In this document: positions 22,122-31,034 of the stretch, in pieces
How the letters are laid out: each line of letters opens with the position of its first letter
Numbering within the stretch: the first letter of the stretch is position 1
NCBI RefSeq assembly: GCF_900475285.1
Contig: NZ_LS483370.1
Location: forward strand, 3,548,001 to 3,612,000
From: Pseudomonas taetrolens
GTDB taxonomy: Bacteria; Pseudomonadota; Gammaproteobacteria; Pseudomonadales; Pseudomonadaceae
Direction of reading: 5' to 3'
DNA length: 64,000 nt
Translations under genes and position numbers: made by a program
Notes under the pieces: generated by a model
Databases searched by the model: none
What the model saw: the letters and a program-made list of their open reading frames with translations, nothing else
What the model was told of the DNA's origin: nothing

Positions 22122-24077
22122 TTACGCGGCGCTCATCGACTTGTGCGTCTCGATCAAATGCTGCACCACACTCGGATCAGCCAAGGTCGAAATATCGCCC
22201 AGGCCCTCATATTCACCGGTGGCAATCTTGCGCAGGATGCGACGCATGATTTTGCCTGAGCGCGTTTTCGGCAACCCCGGCGCCCACTGAATGACATCCG
22301 GCGAAGCAATCGGACCGATCTCCTTGCGCACCCAGTTTTTCAGCTCAAGACGCAACTCTTCGCTCGGAGCTTCTCCGCCATTGAGGGTGACATAGACATA
22401 AATCCCCTGCCCCTTGATATCGTGAGGCACACCGACAACCGCGGCTTCAGCGACTTTGGGATGAGCCACCATCGCGCTTTCGATTTCGGCGGTCCCCATG
22501 CGGTGACCCGAAACGTTGAGCACGTCATCCACGCGCCCGGTAATCCAGTAATAACCGTCTTCGTCACGACGCGCGCCGTCACCGGTGAAGTACATCCCAC
22601 GGAAAGTCTTGAAATAGGTATCGACGAAACGGTCGTGATCGCCATAGAGCGTTCGCGCCTGACCCGGCCATGAATCCAGGATGACCAGATTACCCTCGGC
22701 CGCACCCTCTATAAGGTTGCCCAGGTTATCCACCAGCGCCGGCACCACACCGAAAAACGGACGTGCCGCAGAACCCGGCTTGAGTGCGTGCGCCCCCGGC
22801 AGCGGGCTCATCATGCAGGCGCCAGTTTCGGTCTGCCACCAGGTATCCACAATCGGGCAACGCTCCTTGCCCACGGTGGTGTAGTACCAGTTCCAGGCCT
22901 CCGGATTGATCGGCTCGCCTACCGACCCCAGCAGACGCAAGCTGGAGCCGTCAGCACCCTTCACCGCCGCCTGGCCTTCAGCCATCATGGCGCGAATAGC
23001 GGTAGGCGCGGTGTAGAGGATGTTGACCTTATGCTTGTCGACAATCTTCGAGACACGGGTGATATCCGGATAGTTCGGCACACCTTCGAACAATACAGTG
23101 GTCGCACCATTGGCCAGCGGCCCGTACACGATATAGGTGTGGCCCGTGACCCAGCCCACGTCGGCGGTGCACCAGTAAACTTCACCCGGACGGTAATCGA
23201 ACACGCGCTCATGGGTCAGCGCTGCATACAGGAGGTAACCGCCCGTCGTGTGCTGCACGCCCTTGGGCTTGCCTGTGGAGCCAGAGGTATAAAGGATGAA
23301 CAGAGCCTCTTCAGCGCCCATCTCTTTCGGGGCGCAATGGGTCGAAGCCACGGCCATCAGATCGTGGTACCAGATGTCACGGTGCTTGTACCAGGCGATG
23401 TCGCCACCTGTGCGCTGGAACACAATGATCTTCTGCACGCTGGAAGTGTCGGGGTTGGTCAGTGCCACGTCGACATTGGCTTTGAGTGCCGTGCGCTTGC
23501 CACCACGCAGGCCTTCGTCAGCTGTAATCACCACTTTGGATTTGCAGTCGATGATCCGGCCTGCCAGAGCTTCGGGAGAAAAGCCGCCGAAAACCACCGA
23601 ATGGATGGCACCGATGCGGGTACACGCCAGCATGGCGACCACGGCTTCGGGAACCATCGGCATATAGATAGTCACTACGTCACCGCGGTGAACGTCCTGG
23701 CCGCGCAAGGCGTTGGCAAGCTTGCAGACTTCTTCATGCAGCTCGCGGTAGGTAATGTTGCGCTGCTCGGAAGGGTCGTCGCCTTCCCAGATGATCGCGA
23801 TCTGGTCACCGCGCTCGGCAAGGTGGCGGTCCAGGCAGTTGTAGGAAACGTTGAGAGTCCCGTCGGCAAACCATTTGATGTCGACATGATGGTCATCGAA
23901 AGAGGTTTGCTTGACGGTAGTGAAAGGCTTGATCCAGTCGAGACGCTTGGCTTGCTCGCGCCAGAAACCATCGGGGTTGACGACGGATTGCTGGTACATC
24001 GCCTTGTAGGTCGCCTCATCAGTCAGCGTATTGGCTGCGACTTCAGGGCGTACGGGATACAGGGAAGCGGCACTCAT
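22122..24077 (-). CDS. acs: Acetyl-CoA synthetase (AMP-forming)
   Basis: A 651-residue ANL-family enzyme of normal length that makes acetyl-CoA from acetate, ATP and CoA. Motifs in order are [13 protein letters not shown] (P-loop, near residue 265), [31 protein letters not shown] and [18 protein letters not shown]. The C-terminal [11 protein letters not shown] holds the lysine that is acetylated in other bacteria to switch the enzyme off. The start has GAGG about 10 bases upstream. It is a single-gene unit with its own terminator. Confidence 0.97.
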   Translation of the reverse strand: MSAASLYPVRPEVAANTLTDEATYKAMYQQSVVNPDGFWREQAKRLDWIKPFTTVKQTSFDDHHVDIKWFADGTLNVSYNCLDRHLAERGDQIAIIWEGDDPSEQRNITYRELHEEVCKLANALRGQDVHRGDVVTIYMPMVPEAVVAMLACTRIGAIHSVVFGGFSPEALAGRIIDCKSKVVITADEGLRGGKRTALKANVDVALTNPDTSSVQKIIVFQRTGGDIAWYKHRDIWYHDLMAVASTHCAPKEMGAEEALFILYTSGSTGKPKGVQHTTGGYLLYAALTHERVFDYRPGEVYWCTADVGWVTGHTYIVYGPLANGATTVLFEGVPNYPDITRVSKIVDKHKVNILYTAPTAIRAMMAEGQAAVKGADGSSLRLLGSVGEPINPEAWNWYYTTVGKERCPIVDTWWQTETGACMMSPLPGAHALKPGSAARPFFGVVPALVDNLGNLIEGAAEGNLVILDSWPGQARTLYGDHDRFVDTYFKTFRGMYFTGDGARRDEDGYYWITGRVDDVLNVSGHRMGTAEIESAMVAHPKVAEAAVVGVPHDIKGQGIYVYVTLNGGEAPSEELRLELKNWVRKEIGPIASPDVIQWAPGLPKTRSGKIMRRILRKIATGEYEGLGDISTLADPSVVQHLIETHKSMSAA

Positions 24078-24117
24078 GTTTCATACCTCAATGTTTGTAG
24101 TTGTTGTTTTATGACCC

Positions 24118-24490
24118 TGTTGTAGCCGGGCCAAGGCCTGAGAACCATTCGACGTTGGTAGTAAGAAATACGTAGAAAAACCGTGGTTTTTCTTGCGAAG
24201 GCTCAAGAACAGTACTTGCAGCGTTTCAGCGTTCAGCACGGTGCCGACACACACTCACTACGCCCTCCCGTTTTCAACGATTGTTACGGAATCTGTCAAC
24301 AGTCTTTATCAAAACCCCCTCTATATGCTTGCCCGGCACAGGCCTAAAATTCATCTCGCCAACCAAGGCACTGCGATTAACGCAAGTTACAGCCCCCACG
24401 AAGGCATGTTTAGTCGCTCTTAACTACTTCAGTTTCACACGTAGCCTCACAAGGGCTGCGTGACCCCACTCGCCCCAAAACAGGTAATCA
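24118..24490. other. Divergent intergenic region between acs and a DUF2790 gene
   Basis: Apart from the palindrome GAAAAACC-GT-GGTTTTTC at 24175-24192 I see no gene or clear site. It must hold the promoters of acs (minus) and of the small exported protein gene at 24495 (plus). The palindrome is about 100 bases upstream of acs and could be an operator or a leader hairpin. Confidence 0.45.
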
Positions 24491-24494
24491 AGAA

Positions 24495-24758
24495 ATGAAA
24501 GCGTTGTTAGTTCTGGCCCTCAGCAGTGTGTGCTTTACCGCCATGGCTGATGAAGTGAACACTCAAGTTTCCAGCCAGCAACCTGCCGTTGAACAGTATT
24601 CCTACTCTTCGGAACTGGATATCGCCAAAGTGATTTCCATGAGCGAAATCCCGAGTGTTTGCGAGGTCGTACCGGCCCAGATGGTCTACGAAGACTCGCA
24701 AGGCAAGCAGCACACCTTGGAATATCGCGTGATGGGCAACGGCTGCTCCAACGGTTGA
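24495..24758 (+). CDS. Small exported DUF2790-family protein
   Basis: An 87-residue protein with a signal peptide (MKALLVLALSSVCFTAMA, cut after ADA-like ADE) and a short mature domain. It contains LDIAKVISMSEIPSVCEVVP and HTLEYRVMGNGCSNG, the pattern of the Pseudomonas DUF2790 family (two cysteines, a tyrosine-containing strand, a conserved YxVxGxGC end). The family has no known function; some members respond to metal stress. The gene stands alone between acs and the repeat protein gene. Confidence 0.85.
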   Translation: MKALLVLALSSVCFTAMADEVNTQVSSQQPAVEQYSYSSELDIAKVISMSEIPSVCEVVPAQMVYEDSQGKQHTLEYRVMGNGCSNG

Positions 24759-24890
24759 TTGATTATCTGAACCCGTCAATCAACTCACGTAATCAAGCGA
24801 TCCCTCATGGCGCTTAACTGCAACTTTCAATGCAACTTGATGGCCGTTGAACCGTTGCCTGCCTGCGCCTTTATCGCCAGGAACTATTAA

Positions 24891-25187
24891 ATGAAACGCT
24901 CTTATCTTTTGGCTTTAAGTTTGTCCGTTCTCGCCAGCGCCGCCTTTGCCGCTGACGGTTATGATCGTACCCACTCGGCTTCTTTTGCCGAAGACGGCTA
25001 CGACAATACCCGCTCGGCCTCTTTTGCCGAAGACGGCTACGACAATACCCGCTCGGCCTCTTTTGCCGAAGACGGCTACGACAATACCCGCTCGGCCTCT
25101 TTTGCCGAAGACGGCTACGACAGCACCCGCTCGGCCGGCTTTGCTGAAGATGGCTATGACCGTACCAACGGTGCTCGTCTGAGCTGA
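24891..25187 (+). CDS. Exported protein made of 13-residue repeats
   Basis: A 98-residue protein with a signal peptide ending ASAAFA followed by about six copies of a 13-residue unit, SASFAEDGYDNTR, varying mainly at the last positions (THSAS, NTRSAS, STRSAG, RTNGARLS). The mature part is acidic and aromatic-poor, has no cysteine, and holds little else than repeats. I recall similar short repeat proteins from other Pseudomonas genomes, but no established function. The start follows TATTAA, with no strong Shine-Dalgarno visible. It is a single gene. Confidence 0.8.
   Translation: MKRSYLLALSLSVLASAAFAADGYDRTHSASFAEDGYDNTRSASFAEDGYDNTRSASFAEDGYDNTRSASFAEDGYDSTRSAGFAEDGYDRTNGARLS
24981..25136 (+). 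repeat. Tandem 39-bp coding repeats
   Basis: Four 39-base units start at 24981, 25020, 25059 and 25098. The first three are identical and the fourth differs by only a few bases. A partial, more diverged unit follows at 25137. The near identity at DNA level, not only protein level, indicates recent expansion by slippage or recombination. Confidence 0.93.
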
Positions 25188-25206
25188 TAAACCCCGTGAG
25201 CCTGAT

Positions 25207-25224
25207 GCCCGGTTTCGACCGGGC
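25207..25224 (+). terminator. Weak hairpin after the repeat protein gene
   Basis: GCCCGG-TTTCGA-CCGGGC stem-loop, 20 bases beyond the stop. No T run follows, so termination may be inefficient. Confidence 0.5.
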
Positions 25225-25399
25225 AGCGCCTATCTCCCCCTTCAACGCCCAGCACCGACCACAATCAAGCCGCGTCATTCGACATTCCTGATCGGCTGCG
25301 AAAAGACTTGCTTTCGCCCAAAGCCGCGCCCAGCCTAAGCCATACACACCCCTCGCAAGATTTAGGGCATTTCGTCGCACGCCACGAAAAAAAACTGGC

Positions 25400-25694
25400 T
25401 GAAATACCCTGTGCAAAAGCCGTATACTGGCGCCTTCAAACGAGCTTGTTTTATCCCTTTAAAGGGCTATAACCCCACGCTGTCCAGCCCTCCAGGGCAA
25501 GGTTGAGATGCACAGACCGATGCATCCCCTCAGCAGCGCTAATGGGCAAGCCAATCAACACATTCATGTTTTTGCGTGAGCACACCGCTACTGCAAGCAA
25601 CATTTCTTAGATCCAAGTGGCCTTATGGCCGTGTGACAACCAATCATCAGTGTTACCACACGGGCACAGGCCCTCACGCAGGAGACGACACGTC
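25400..25694 (+). promoter_or_regulatory. Promoter and long leader of nrdB
   Basis: TGAAAT (25400) and TATACT (25423) are 17 bases apart and form a likely sigma-70 promoter. The leader of more than 250 bases has two short palindromes: CCCTTTAAAGGG (25455-25466) and GCCC-TCCA-GGGC (25487-25498). I see no open reading frame of credible composition in it and no nrdA remnant that I can recognise. The stretch 25225-25399 also lacks a gene. Confidence 0.5.
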
Positions 25695-26945
25695 ATGCTG
25701 AGCTGGGACGAATTCGACAAAGAAGACGAAGGCGAAGTCGCCGTTAAAGGCGCCAACGCAGGCCACGCAACTGAAGCCAACATGGACCGCCTCGACGCCG
25801 CTGGCGGCGTAGCAGCCCAGGAAGCCCGTGCCGTAACGGCCGCCGACTCGGCAGCGATCATTCGCGCCAAGGCTGCACTGGACAACCTCGACGTGGCAGA
25901 AGGCCTGGCCGAACTCGAAGGCGCCAGCGCCCGGGTTGCCGTTGACGAAAAAATGATGATCAACTGCCGCGCCGACCTTAACCAGCTCGTACCGTTCAAG
26001 TACGACTGGGCCTGGCAGAAGTATCTGGACGGTTGCGCAAACCACTGGATGCCGCAAGAAGTCAACATGACCGCCGACATCGCCCTCTGGAAAAACCCGG
26101 AAGGCCTGACCGACGACGAGCGCCGCATCGTGATGCGCAACCTGGGCTTCTTCTCCACAGCCGACTCCCTGGTTGCCAACAACCTGGTGCTGGCCGTGTA
26201 CCGCCTGATCACCAACCCCGAGTGCCGCCAGTACATCCTGCGCCAGGCGTTCGAAGAGGCGATCCACACCCACGCCTATCAGTACTGCATCGAATCGCTG
26301 GCCATGGATGAAGGCGAGATCTTCAACATGTACCACGAGATCCCGTCGGTCGCCAAAAAAGCCACCTGGGGCCTGAAATACACCCGTTCGATCTCTGATC
26401 CGAAGTTCGAAACCGGCACCGTCGAAACCGACAAAGAGCTACTGCGCAACCTGATCGCCTACTACTGCGTTCTGGAAGGCATCTTCTTCTACTGTGGCTT
26501 CACCCAAATCCTGTCGATGGGTCGCCGCAACAAGATGACCGGCGTCGCCGAGCAGTTCCAGTACATCCTGCGCGACGAATCCATGCACCTGAACTTCGGC
26601 ATCGACGTGATCAACCAGATCAAAATCGAAAACCCGCATCTGTGGGACGCCGAAATGAAGGAAGAAGCTTCGCAGATGATCCTGCAGGGCACCCAGCTCG
26701 AAATCGAATACGCGCGCGACACCATGCCACGCGGTGTGCTGGGCATGAACGCGGCCATGATGGAGGACTACCTCAAGTTCATCGCCAACCGTCGCCTGTC
26801 GCAAATCGGCCTGAAAGAAGAATACCCGGGCACCACTAACCCGTTCCCATGGATGAGCGAAATCATGGACTTGAAGAAAGAGAAAAACTTCTTCGAGACG
26901 CGGGTCATCGAGTACCAGACTGGCGGCGCTTTGAGCTGGGATTAA
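25695..26945 (+). CDS. nrdB: Class Ia ribonucleotide reductase, beta subunit
   Basis: A 416-residue di-iron, tyrosyl-radical subunit. Iron ligands are expected in the [16 protein letters not shown] helix and in [31 protein letters not shown] is highly conserved. The C-terminus ending [18 protein letters not shown] fits the tail that docks into NrdA. The start [15 protein letters not shown] at 25695 has AGGAG about 11 bases upstream; an upstream in-frame ATG gives an arginine-rich stretch unlike the family. The N-terminal 90 residues are an alanine-rich extension common in Pseudomonas NrdB. The alpha subunit gene nrdA is not in the window. Confidence 0.96.
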   Translation: MLSWDEFDKEDEGEVAVKGANAGHATEANMDRLDAAGGVAAQEARAVTAADSAAIIRAKAALDNLDVAEGLAELEGASARVAVDEKMMINCRADLNQLVPFKYDWAWQKYLDGCANHWMPQEVNMTADIALWKNPEGLTDDERRIVMRNLGFFSTADSLVANNLVLAVYRLITNPECRQYILRQAFEEAIHTHAYQYCIESLAMDEGEIFNMYHEIPSVAKKATWGLKYTRSISDPKFETGTVETDKELLRNLIAYYCVLEGIFFYCGFTQILSMGRRNKMTGVAEQFQYILRDESMHLNFGIDVINQIKIENPHLWDAEMKEEASQMILQGTQLEIEYARDTMPRGVLGMNAAMMEDYLKFIANRRLSQIGLKEEYPGTTNPFPWMSEIMDLKKEKNFFETRVIEYQTGGALSWD

Positions 26946-26973
26946 TCTCCGGCCAGGCTATACGCTGAACAAG

Positions 26974-27001
26974 AGGGCTGCCTGCGGGCAGCCCTTTTTT
27001 T
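26974..27001 (+). terminator. Terminator after nrdB
   Basis: GGGCTGCC and GGCAGCCC pair around TGCG and are followed by seven Ts, 30 bases beyond the nrdB stop. Confidence 0.93.
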
Positions 27002-27136
27002 CGGCTGGCTTTTATCAGCCATTATCGAAATCTTCGACGTCGGGTGCCTCCTGAAACACCCGAAAAAGCAGAATGAACGCAGATTTCACCGGCCAGCACC
27101 GATCAACAAATTGAGTTTGATCCCCCCTGAAAACAA

Positions 27137-27152
27137 CTGTATAAAAACACAG
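27137..27152. promoter_or_regulatory. LexA-type SOS box
   Basis: CTGTATAAAAACACAG fits the gammaproteobacterial LexA consensus CTGT-N8-ACAG with an AT-rich centre. It lies 37 bases upstream of the small HTH gene start at 27189, in a position to block its promoter. Confidence 0.72.
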
Positions 27153-27188
27153 TATTTTTTCAAAGCGACTCAGCCCCGGAGAATCCCC

Positions 27189-27506
27189 ATGCCTCATTCA
27201 GCCATGCGCAGCACGTTCGAACGCATCATCATTAATCAATTCACGCCACTGCACTGCACACAAGCCCGCGAAATGCTTGGCTGGAACTTCGAGCACCTGA
27301 GCGAGCAATCAAAAGTCTCAGTGCAGGCGATTCAACGCTTCGAAGCCGGAGAGCCGGTGCGCGACGTCACCCGGCTGGCGCTGGCTTATAGCCTGGAAGC
27401 CGAAGGTCTGGTGTTCTTCCCGGGATTTGCTCCAGGGCGCGGCGGCAATATTCGTGGCACCACGCCAGACCCAATGGGCCGTGAAGACTTTGCCCTGATC
27501 GAGTAG
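27189..27506 (+). CDS. Small XRE-like HTH protein, probably SOS-controlled
   Basis: A 105-residue protein. Residues about 20-75 form a helix-turn-helix of the Cro/CI type (TQAREMLGWNFEHLSEQSKV, SVQAIQRFEAGEPVRDVTRL). The rest is a glycine-rich tail, GFAPGRGGNIRGTTPDPMG. There is no second sensor domain, so it would be a minimal DNA-binding protein. The start at 27189 has GGAG 8 bases ahead; an in-frame ATG at 27111 would place the LexA-type box inside the gene and is rejected. Target genes are unknown; it does not lie in a prophage. Confidence 0.8.
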   Translation: MPHSAMRSTFERIIINQFTPLHCTQAREMLGWNFEHLSEQSKVSVQAIQRFEAGEPVRDVTRLALAYSLEAEGLVFFPGFAPGRGGNIRGTTPDPMGREDFALIE

Positions 27507-27611
27507 TCCTCCCTGCATAGCCCCTGTATAGCTGCAACAGGGGCCTCTCTCTGCAATATCGCGACAATGAGTACAGGCATTTACCGAGTGCATGCAATGC
27601 CATGTCGACAT

Positions 27612-27935
27612 TCAGCTGATGCAACGACGCTCGGCCGATATTTCGGGGACGTCCTCACGTTGCATGTACACCCGCAAGGGCTCGGTAAGGTTCAGGCGGT
27701 CGTCGATATTCTGATCCAGCAACAACTGAATCAACTCTCGTTTGAGGGTCATGGTGTGGGCAATGCCGGGCTGCCAGACAAACTCGCGCGCGGGCGTAAT
27801 GGAGTCATCTGCAACGTCCATCCCGAAGGAGTCCTCGCTAAAACGAACAATGTGACGGCCTGTCTTCCGATTGAAACCAACAAAACCGTTAAGTAGATCA
27901 GCGGCCTGACAGATCAACTGCGAAGTGATGCGCAT
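27612..27935 (-). CDS. Conserved protein of unknown function
   Basis: A 107-residue cytosolic protein starting MRITSQLICQAADLLNGFVG. It has HIVRFSEDSFGMDVADDSIT and the C-terminal EPLRVYMQREDVPEISAERR. No membrane segment, signal or catalytic motif is visible. I remember near-identical short proteins in other Pseudomonas, so it is likely real. The start at 27935 has a GAGG element 8 bases ahead; an upstream in-frame start at 27989 lacks one. It lies convergent to the HTH gene and divergent from glpQ. Confidence 0.75.
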   Translation of the reverse strand: MRITSQLICQAADLLNGFVGFNRKTGRHIVRFSEDSFGMDVADDSITPAREFVWQPGIAHTMTLKRELIQLLLDQNIDDRLNLTEPLRVYMQREDVPEISAERRCIS

Positions 27936-28165
27936 GGTAAACCTCACTGACGAGCCTGGAAGGCTCAAATGACGATGGTTTACACGCAAGGCTTCGTACG
28001 CATCCCTCTGCCGGGGATGCTGATGAGTTCAAGAATACTGCACAAGCAGGCGCAATAGCGCTGAATAATAAAATACAGTGCAGCCTGCCTATGAACACTC
28101 AGCCCCTGAATACAGTTGACCGCCAGTCCCGCCCTCTGTCTTTTCCAATACCAAGGACCTCAACG

Positions 28166-29299
28166 ATGCCTGTCCCTTTTGCCAAGAGCGCTCTTCTGCT
28201 AAGTCTGCTGCTGGTCATGTCCGGCCCGCACGCAGCCAGCACGCCAGCTTCCCCTGAAGCCACGCCGGCCTATGCCCAAGGCATCCCGCTACCTGCCGTT
28301 ATTGCTCACCGCGGAGCGTCTTTCGATGCACCTGAATCCACAGCGCCAGCCTACATGCTTGCCCGCGACCTGGGCGCCGATTACCTGGAAATGGACTTGC
28401 AGCGCAGTAAAGACGGCGTGCTCTTCGCACTGCACGACAACAGCCTGCTGCGCACCACCGATGTCGCCAAAAAATTCCCGGAACGTAAGAACAGCCCGGC
28501 CAGCGCGTTCACCCTGGCCGAACTGAAAACCCTGGATGCTGGCAGCTGGTTCAACCAGGCCTACCCAGAGCGCGCTCGACCGTCGTATGTCGGGCTGCAA
28601 ATCCTGACCCTTGATGAAATCATCGATATTGCCCAGGGCAACCCGCAGCTGAAACCGGGCCTGTACATTGAAACCAAGGAACCCCAGCAGTTTCCAGGTC
28701 TTGAGCACGACTTGAAAAACCAGCTGAGCGCACGCGGCTGGCTCAAGCCTGCGGCCTCAACATCCGGCAATGCCCAACCGCAAACCGGCGAAGGCAAAGG
28801 TCGGGTCATGCTGCAAACCTTTGACAAGAACAGCCTCGCGTTGCTGCAACAAGAAATGCCGGACACACCCAAAATTCTTCTGCTGTGGGTCGGCGAAGGG
28901 GGCATGGCGCCTGACAACACCGTCAGCTTCGCCAACTCCGGCGAGAAAGACAAAGCGGCGTACTACGCCAGGCAGCAACCCAAGGACAAGGCGGAGTTCA
29001 TTCGCTGGCTCGATATTGCCAAGAGCAACGGCGCCATAGGCACCGGCCCATCCGCGGCGCTGGCCCACGGCGGCGATCAGAGTTATTTCGATCTGATAAA
29101 ACCCTGGATGAACAAAGCCACCCATGACAGAGGCCTGCTGGTACACGTCTACACCCTTGACCAGGCCGTAGACTTCAAGGCTGCCATGAATGCAGGTGTG
29201 GACGGCATCTTTACCAACCGTGCCAGCGAACTGCTCTCGTTCTACCAGCGTCCGCTGCCCCGGAGCGTGAACCAACTTCTGGAGCAGAATGGCTATTAA
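28166..29299 (+). CDS. glpQ: Periplasmic glycerophosphodiester phosphodiesterase
   Basis: A 377-residue GDPD-family enzyme that hydrolyses glycerophosphodiesters to glycerol 3-phosphate and an alcohol. The N-terminus PFAKSALLLSLLLVMSG followed by PHAAS is a signal peptide. The TIM-barrel motifs are VIAHRGASFDAPESTAPAY (catalytic His and Glu), YLEMDLQRSKDGVLFALHD (metal Glu/Asp and second His) and GLYIETKEPQ. The C-terminal VHVYTLDQAVDFKAAMNAG and DGIFTNRAS complete the barrel. The start at 28166 has AAGGA about 10 bases upstream. Confidence 0.94.
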   Translation: MPVPFAKSALLLSLLLVMSGPHAASTPASPEATPAYAQGIPLPAVIAHRGASFDAPESTAPAYMLARDLGADYLEMDLQRSKDGVLFALHDNSLLRTTDVAKKFPERKNSPASAFTLAELKTLDAGSWFNQAYPERARPSYVGLQILTLDEIIDIAQGNPQLKPGLYIETKEPQQFPGLEHDLKNQLSARGWLKPAASTSGNAQPQTGEGKGRVMLQTFDKNSLALLQQEMPDTPKILLLWVGEGGMAPDNTVSFANSGEKDKAAYYARQQPKDKAEFIRWLDIAKSNGAIGTGPSAALAHGGDQSYFDLIKPWMNKATHDRGLLVHVYTLDQAVDFKAAMNAGVDGIFTNRASELLSFYQRPLPRSVNQLLEQNGY

Positions 29300-29335
29300 C
29301 TCGTCTGATTCTTAGTTTCAGGGCTCACCGCTGAA

Positions 29336-29352
29336 ATTAAGGATAAATTAAG
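29336..29352 (+). promoter_or_regulatory. PmrA-type response-regulator box
   Basis: Direct repeats ATTAAG-N5-ATTAAG fit the Pseudomonas PmrA (BasR) consensus HTTAAD-N5-HTTAAD. A TAATCT -10 candidate follows 10 bases later (29363-29368), and the PepSY gene starts at 29406. Related OmpR-type regulators bind similar repeats, so the regulator is not certain. Confidence 0.55.
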
Positions 29353-29405
29353 TTGCGCCGGGTAATCTGAACCCACTTAAACAGTTCACCCCAAAGGGAC
29401 TAAAC

Positions 29406-29711
29406 ATGAAAGCACTTAACGTAATGTTCGCCACTGTAGCCCTGACACTGACCGCCGGCCTGGCCCAGGCCGATGTGCGTCCAGACCAGATCCCGGAGCT
29501 GCTCAAGTCCGGTGAAATCACCTCGTTCGAGAAGCTTAATCAAGCGGCCATTGCCAAGCATCCAGGTGCAACTATCCTCGATACCGAGCTTGATCACTCC
29601 TACGGGAAACTGGTTTATGAAGTTGAACTGCGTGACACCAAGGGTGTTAAGTGGGATGTCGATCTTGACGCAAAAACAGCTGAAGTCCTGCAAGACAAAC
29701 AAGATACTTAA
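29406..29711 (+). CDS. Small exported PepSY-domain protein
   Basis: A 101-residue protein with a signal peptide (MKALNVMFATVALTLTAGLAQA) and one PepSY domain: AIAKHPGATILDTELDHSYG and KLVYEVELRDTKGVKWDVDL, with a C-terminal TAEVLQDKQD. PepSY proteins sit in the periplasm, and several are controlled by, or act on, envelope two-component systems or proteases. The start has AAGGGA about 8 bases ahead. It stands alone between a PmrA-type box and a strong terminator. Confidence 0.9.
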   Translation: MKALNVMFATVALTLTAGLAQADVRPDQIPELLKSGEITSFEKLNQAAIAKHPGATILDTELDHSYGKLVYEVELRDTKGVKWDVDLDAKTAEVLQDKQDT

Positions 29712-29728
29712 GTTCACCTGAACTTTTT

Positions 29729-29769
29729 AAAAACCGCGCCACTTTTATATGAAGGGGCGCGGTTTTTTT
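29729..29769 (+). terminator. Terminator after the PepSY gene
   Basis: AAAACCGCGCC pairs with GGCGCGGTTTTTTT across a loop of about 14 bases. A-rich and T-rich flanks on both sides allow it to act on both strands. Confidence 0.9.
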
Positions 29770-29980
29770 ATGCCTTATGTATCAATATTGAATCAATAAT
29801 CCTGGCGGACAACTGACTACTCAGTCCCCGGAAGGGCAAGCACCAGAGCGACCAGGCATCCCCCCATATTGCTGCCCTTTCCAGGTCGCAGCGATGATAG
29901 ATGGCAATTCCCTCAATGCACTGATAAATCTGTATTTGGGCCCGGGATGGGTAGACACTGGCATATTGATTAACGGTCAT
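29768..29980 (-). CDS. Possible small hypothetical protein
   Basis: A 70-residue reading frame starting MTVNQYASVYPSRAQIQIYQ and ending GLSSQLSARIIDSILIHKA. The sequence reads like a real protein and lies between genes rather than over one, but it has no clear ribosome site. Longer starts exist at 30007 (ATG) and 30037 (GTG, overlapping the GNAT gene start). No domain is recognised. Confidence 0.4.
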   Translation of the reverse strand: MTVNQYASVYPSRAQIQIYQCIEGIAIYHRCDLERAAIWGDAWSLWCLPFRGLSSQLSARIIDSILIHKA

Positions 29981-30029
29981 CACCAAGCCGTGCCATTCAA
30001 GCCCCATCACGCACCGACAGAACCTCAGC

Positions 30030-30536
30030 ATGAACACTCGCCTTTGCCTCTATGAAGACCTGACGCCCCTCCAGCGCGAACAACTGCGCATGCTTGAGGT
30101 TCACCCCGAACAGATCGTCTTCTCAGGGGATATTGTCTGCGCCCTGTATTCATTGCCCGCTCAGGCTGACCCCGCCATCAAAGGTTTTGTGTTGCTGAAC
30201 GATGAGCTGCCCGTGGCTTTTTTTCTCCTCAAGCGACGCGGTCTTCTGGCCCATTGGGCCGAACCTGACAGTGCCACGTTGCATGCCTTGCAGGTCGACA
30301 GGCGCGTTCAAGGCCAAGGGTTCGGCAAAGCCTGTTTGCGCGAACTTCCTGCGGCAGTCAATAAGCTCTGGCCCGAGATTCGCCAATTGATGCTATCGGT
30401 CAGCCCATTCAACGTTACAGCCCTGGCCTTTTACCAAGGCATGGGCTGGATTGATCACGGTGAAGCCTACAGCGGCGAGCGACGCTTGGTGCTGCCACTG
30501 GCAGACGCCATTGCCGATCCCAGACAAGTCGGCTAA
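30030..30536 (+). CDS. GNAT-family N-acetyltransferase
   Basis: A 168-residue acetyltransferase. The acetyl-CoA-binding motif A is seen as LHALQVDRRVQGQGFGKACL (R/Q-x-x-G-x-G/A), and the C-terminal ALAFYQGMGWIDHGEAYSG fits motif B. The substrate cannot be told. The region just upstream has no clear promoter. It is convergent with the GyrI-like gene at 30543. Confidence 0.85.
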   Translation: MNTRLCLYEDLTPLQREQLRMLEVHPEQIVFSGDIVCALYSLPAQADPAIKGFVLLNDELPVAFFLLKRRGLLAHWAEPDSATLHALQVDRRVQGQGFGKACLRELPAAVNKLWPEIRQLMLSVSPFNVTALAFYQGMGWIDHGEAYSGERRLVLPLADAIADPRQVG

Positions 30537-30542
30537 GTCGAC

Positions 30543-31034
30543 TCAGTGACGCTTTTTGACCGGTATCCATATCTCGAACACACCCGCACCCGCCTGAGGG
30601 TCAAACTCGGCACTGTAACGTTCAAACTCCGGTGCATCCGCCGCTTCGAAACCCGATTGAGGCAACCAGTCTTTCCAGATCGCCTGCATGGTTTTCCCAA
30701 GGTCGGCCAGCGACCCTTGATGCTCGAACACCGCATACTCCTGCGCAGGCAGCTCTACCCAACGGTACTGTTCAGGCAAGTCATCGAGCTTACTGATGGC
30801 CACCCCTGCAATGTACTCAAAGCCGCCCTGTCCATCCGGATGACAGCAAACTCCGTAGGTTTCGCAGCCTGTTTGTCCGGGGATAGTGCCAATATGGGGA
30901 AGCAGCTTCTTCCATAATTCAGGAATGCCGCCCAGCGTGTCCTGAGTGAAACGCTCACCCAATCCCGCAATCAGCTGAAACGGCCCGTGGGTAAACCGTG
31001 GTTCCGGCAGCGCGAACTTCGTCATATCGTCCAT
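30543..31034 (-). CDS. GyrI-like/AraC effector-binding domain protein
   Basis: A 163-residue stand-alone ligand-binding domain. It shows GPFQLIAGLGERFTQDTLGG at the N-terminus, YGVCCHPDGQGGFEYIAGVA in the middle and FEIWIPVKKRH at the end, the pattern of the SOUL/GyrI-like fold that binds small hydrophobic compounds. There is no HTH. The start at 31034 (MDDMTKFALPEP) is uncertain; 31025 is equally plausible. Confidence 0.75.
   Translation of the reverse strand: MDDMTKFALPEPRFTHGPFQLIAGLGERFTQDTLGGIPELWKKLLPHIGTIPGQTGCETYGVCCHPDGQGGFEYIAGVAISKLDDLPEQYRWVELPAQEYAVFEHQGSLADLGKTMQAIWKDWLPQSGFEAADAPEFERYSAEFDPQAGAGVFEIWIPVKKRH

Noticed and set aside
24281..24463. Short open frames between acs and the DUF2790 gene
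   Set aside because: No ribosome site, unlikely composition, overlapping alternatives in several frames.
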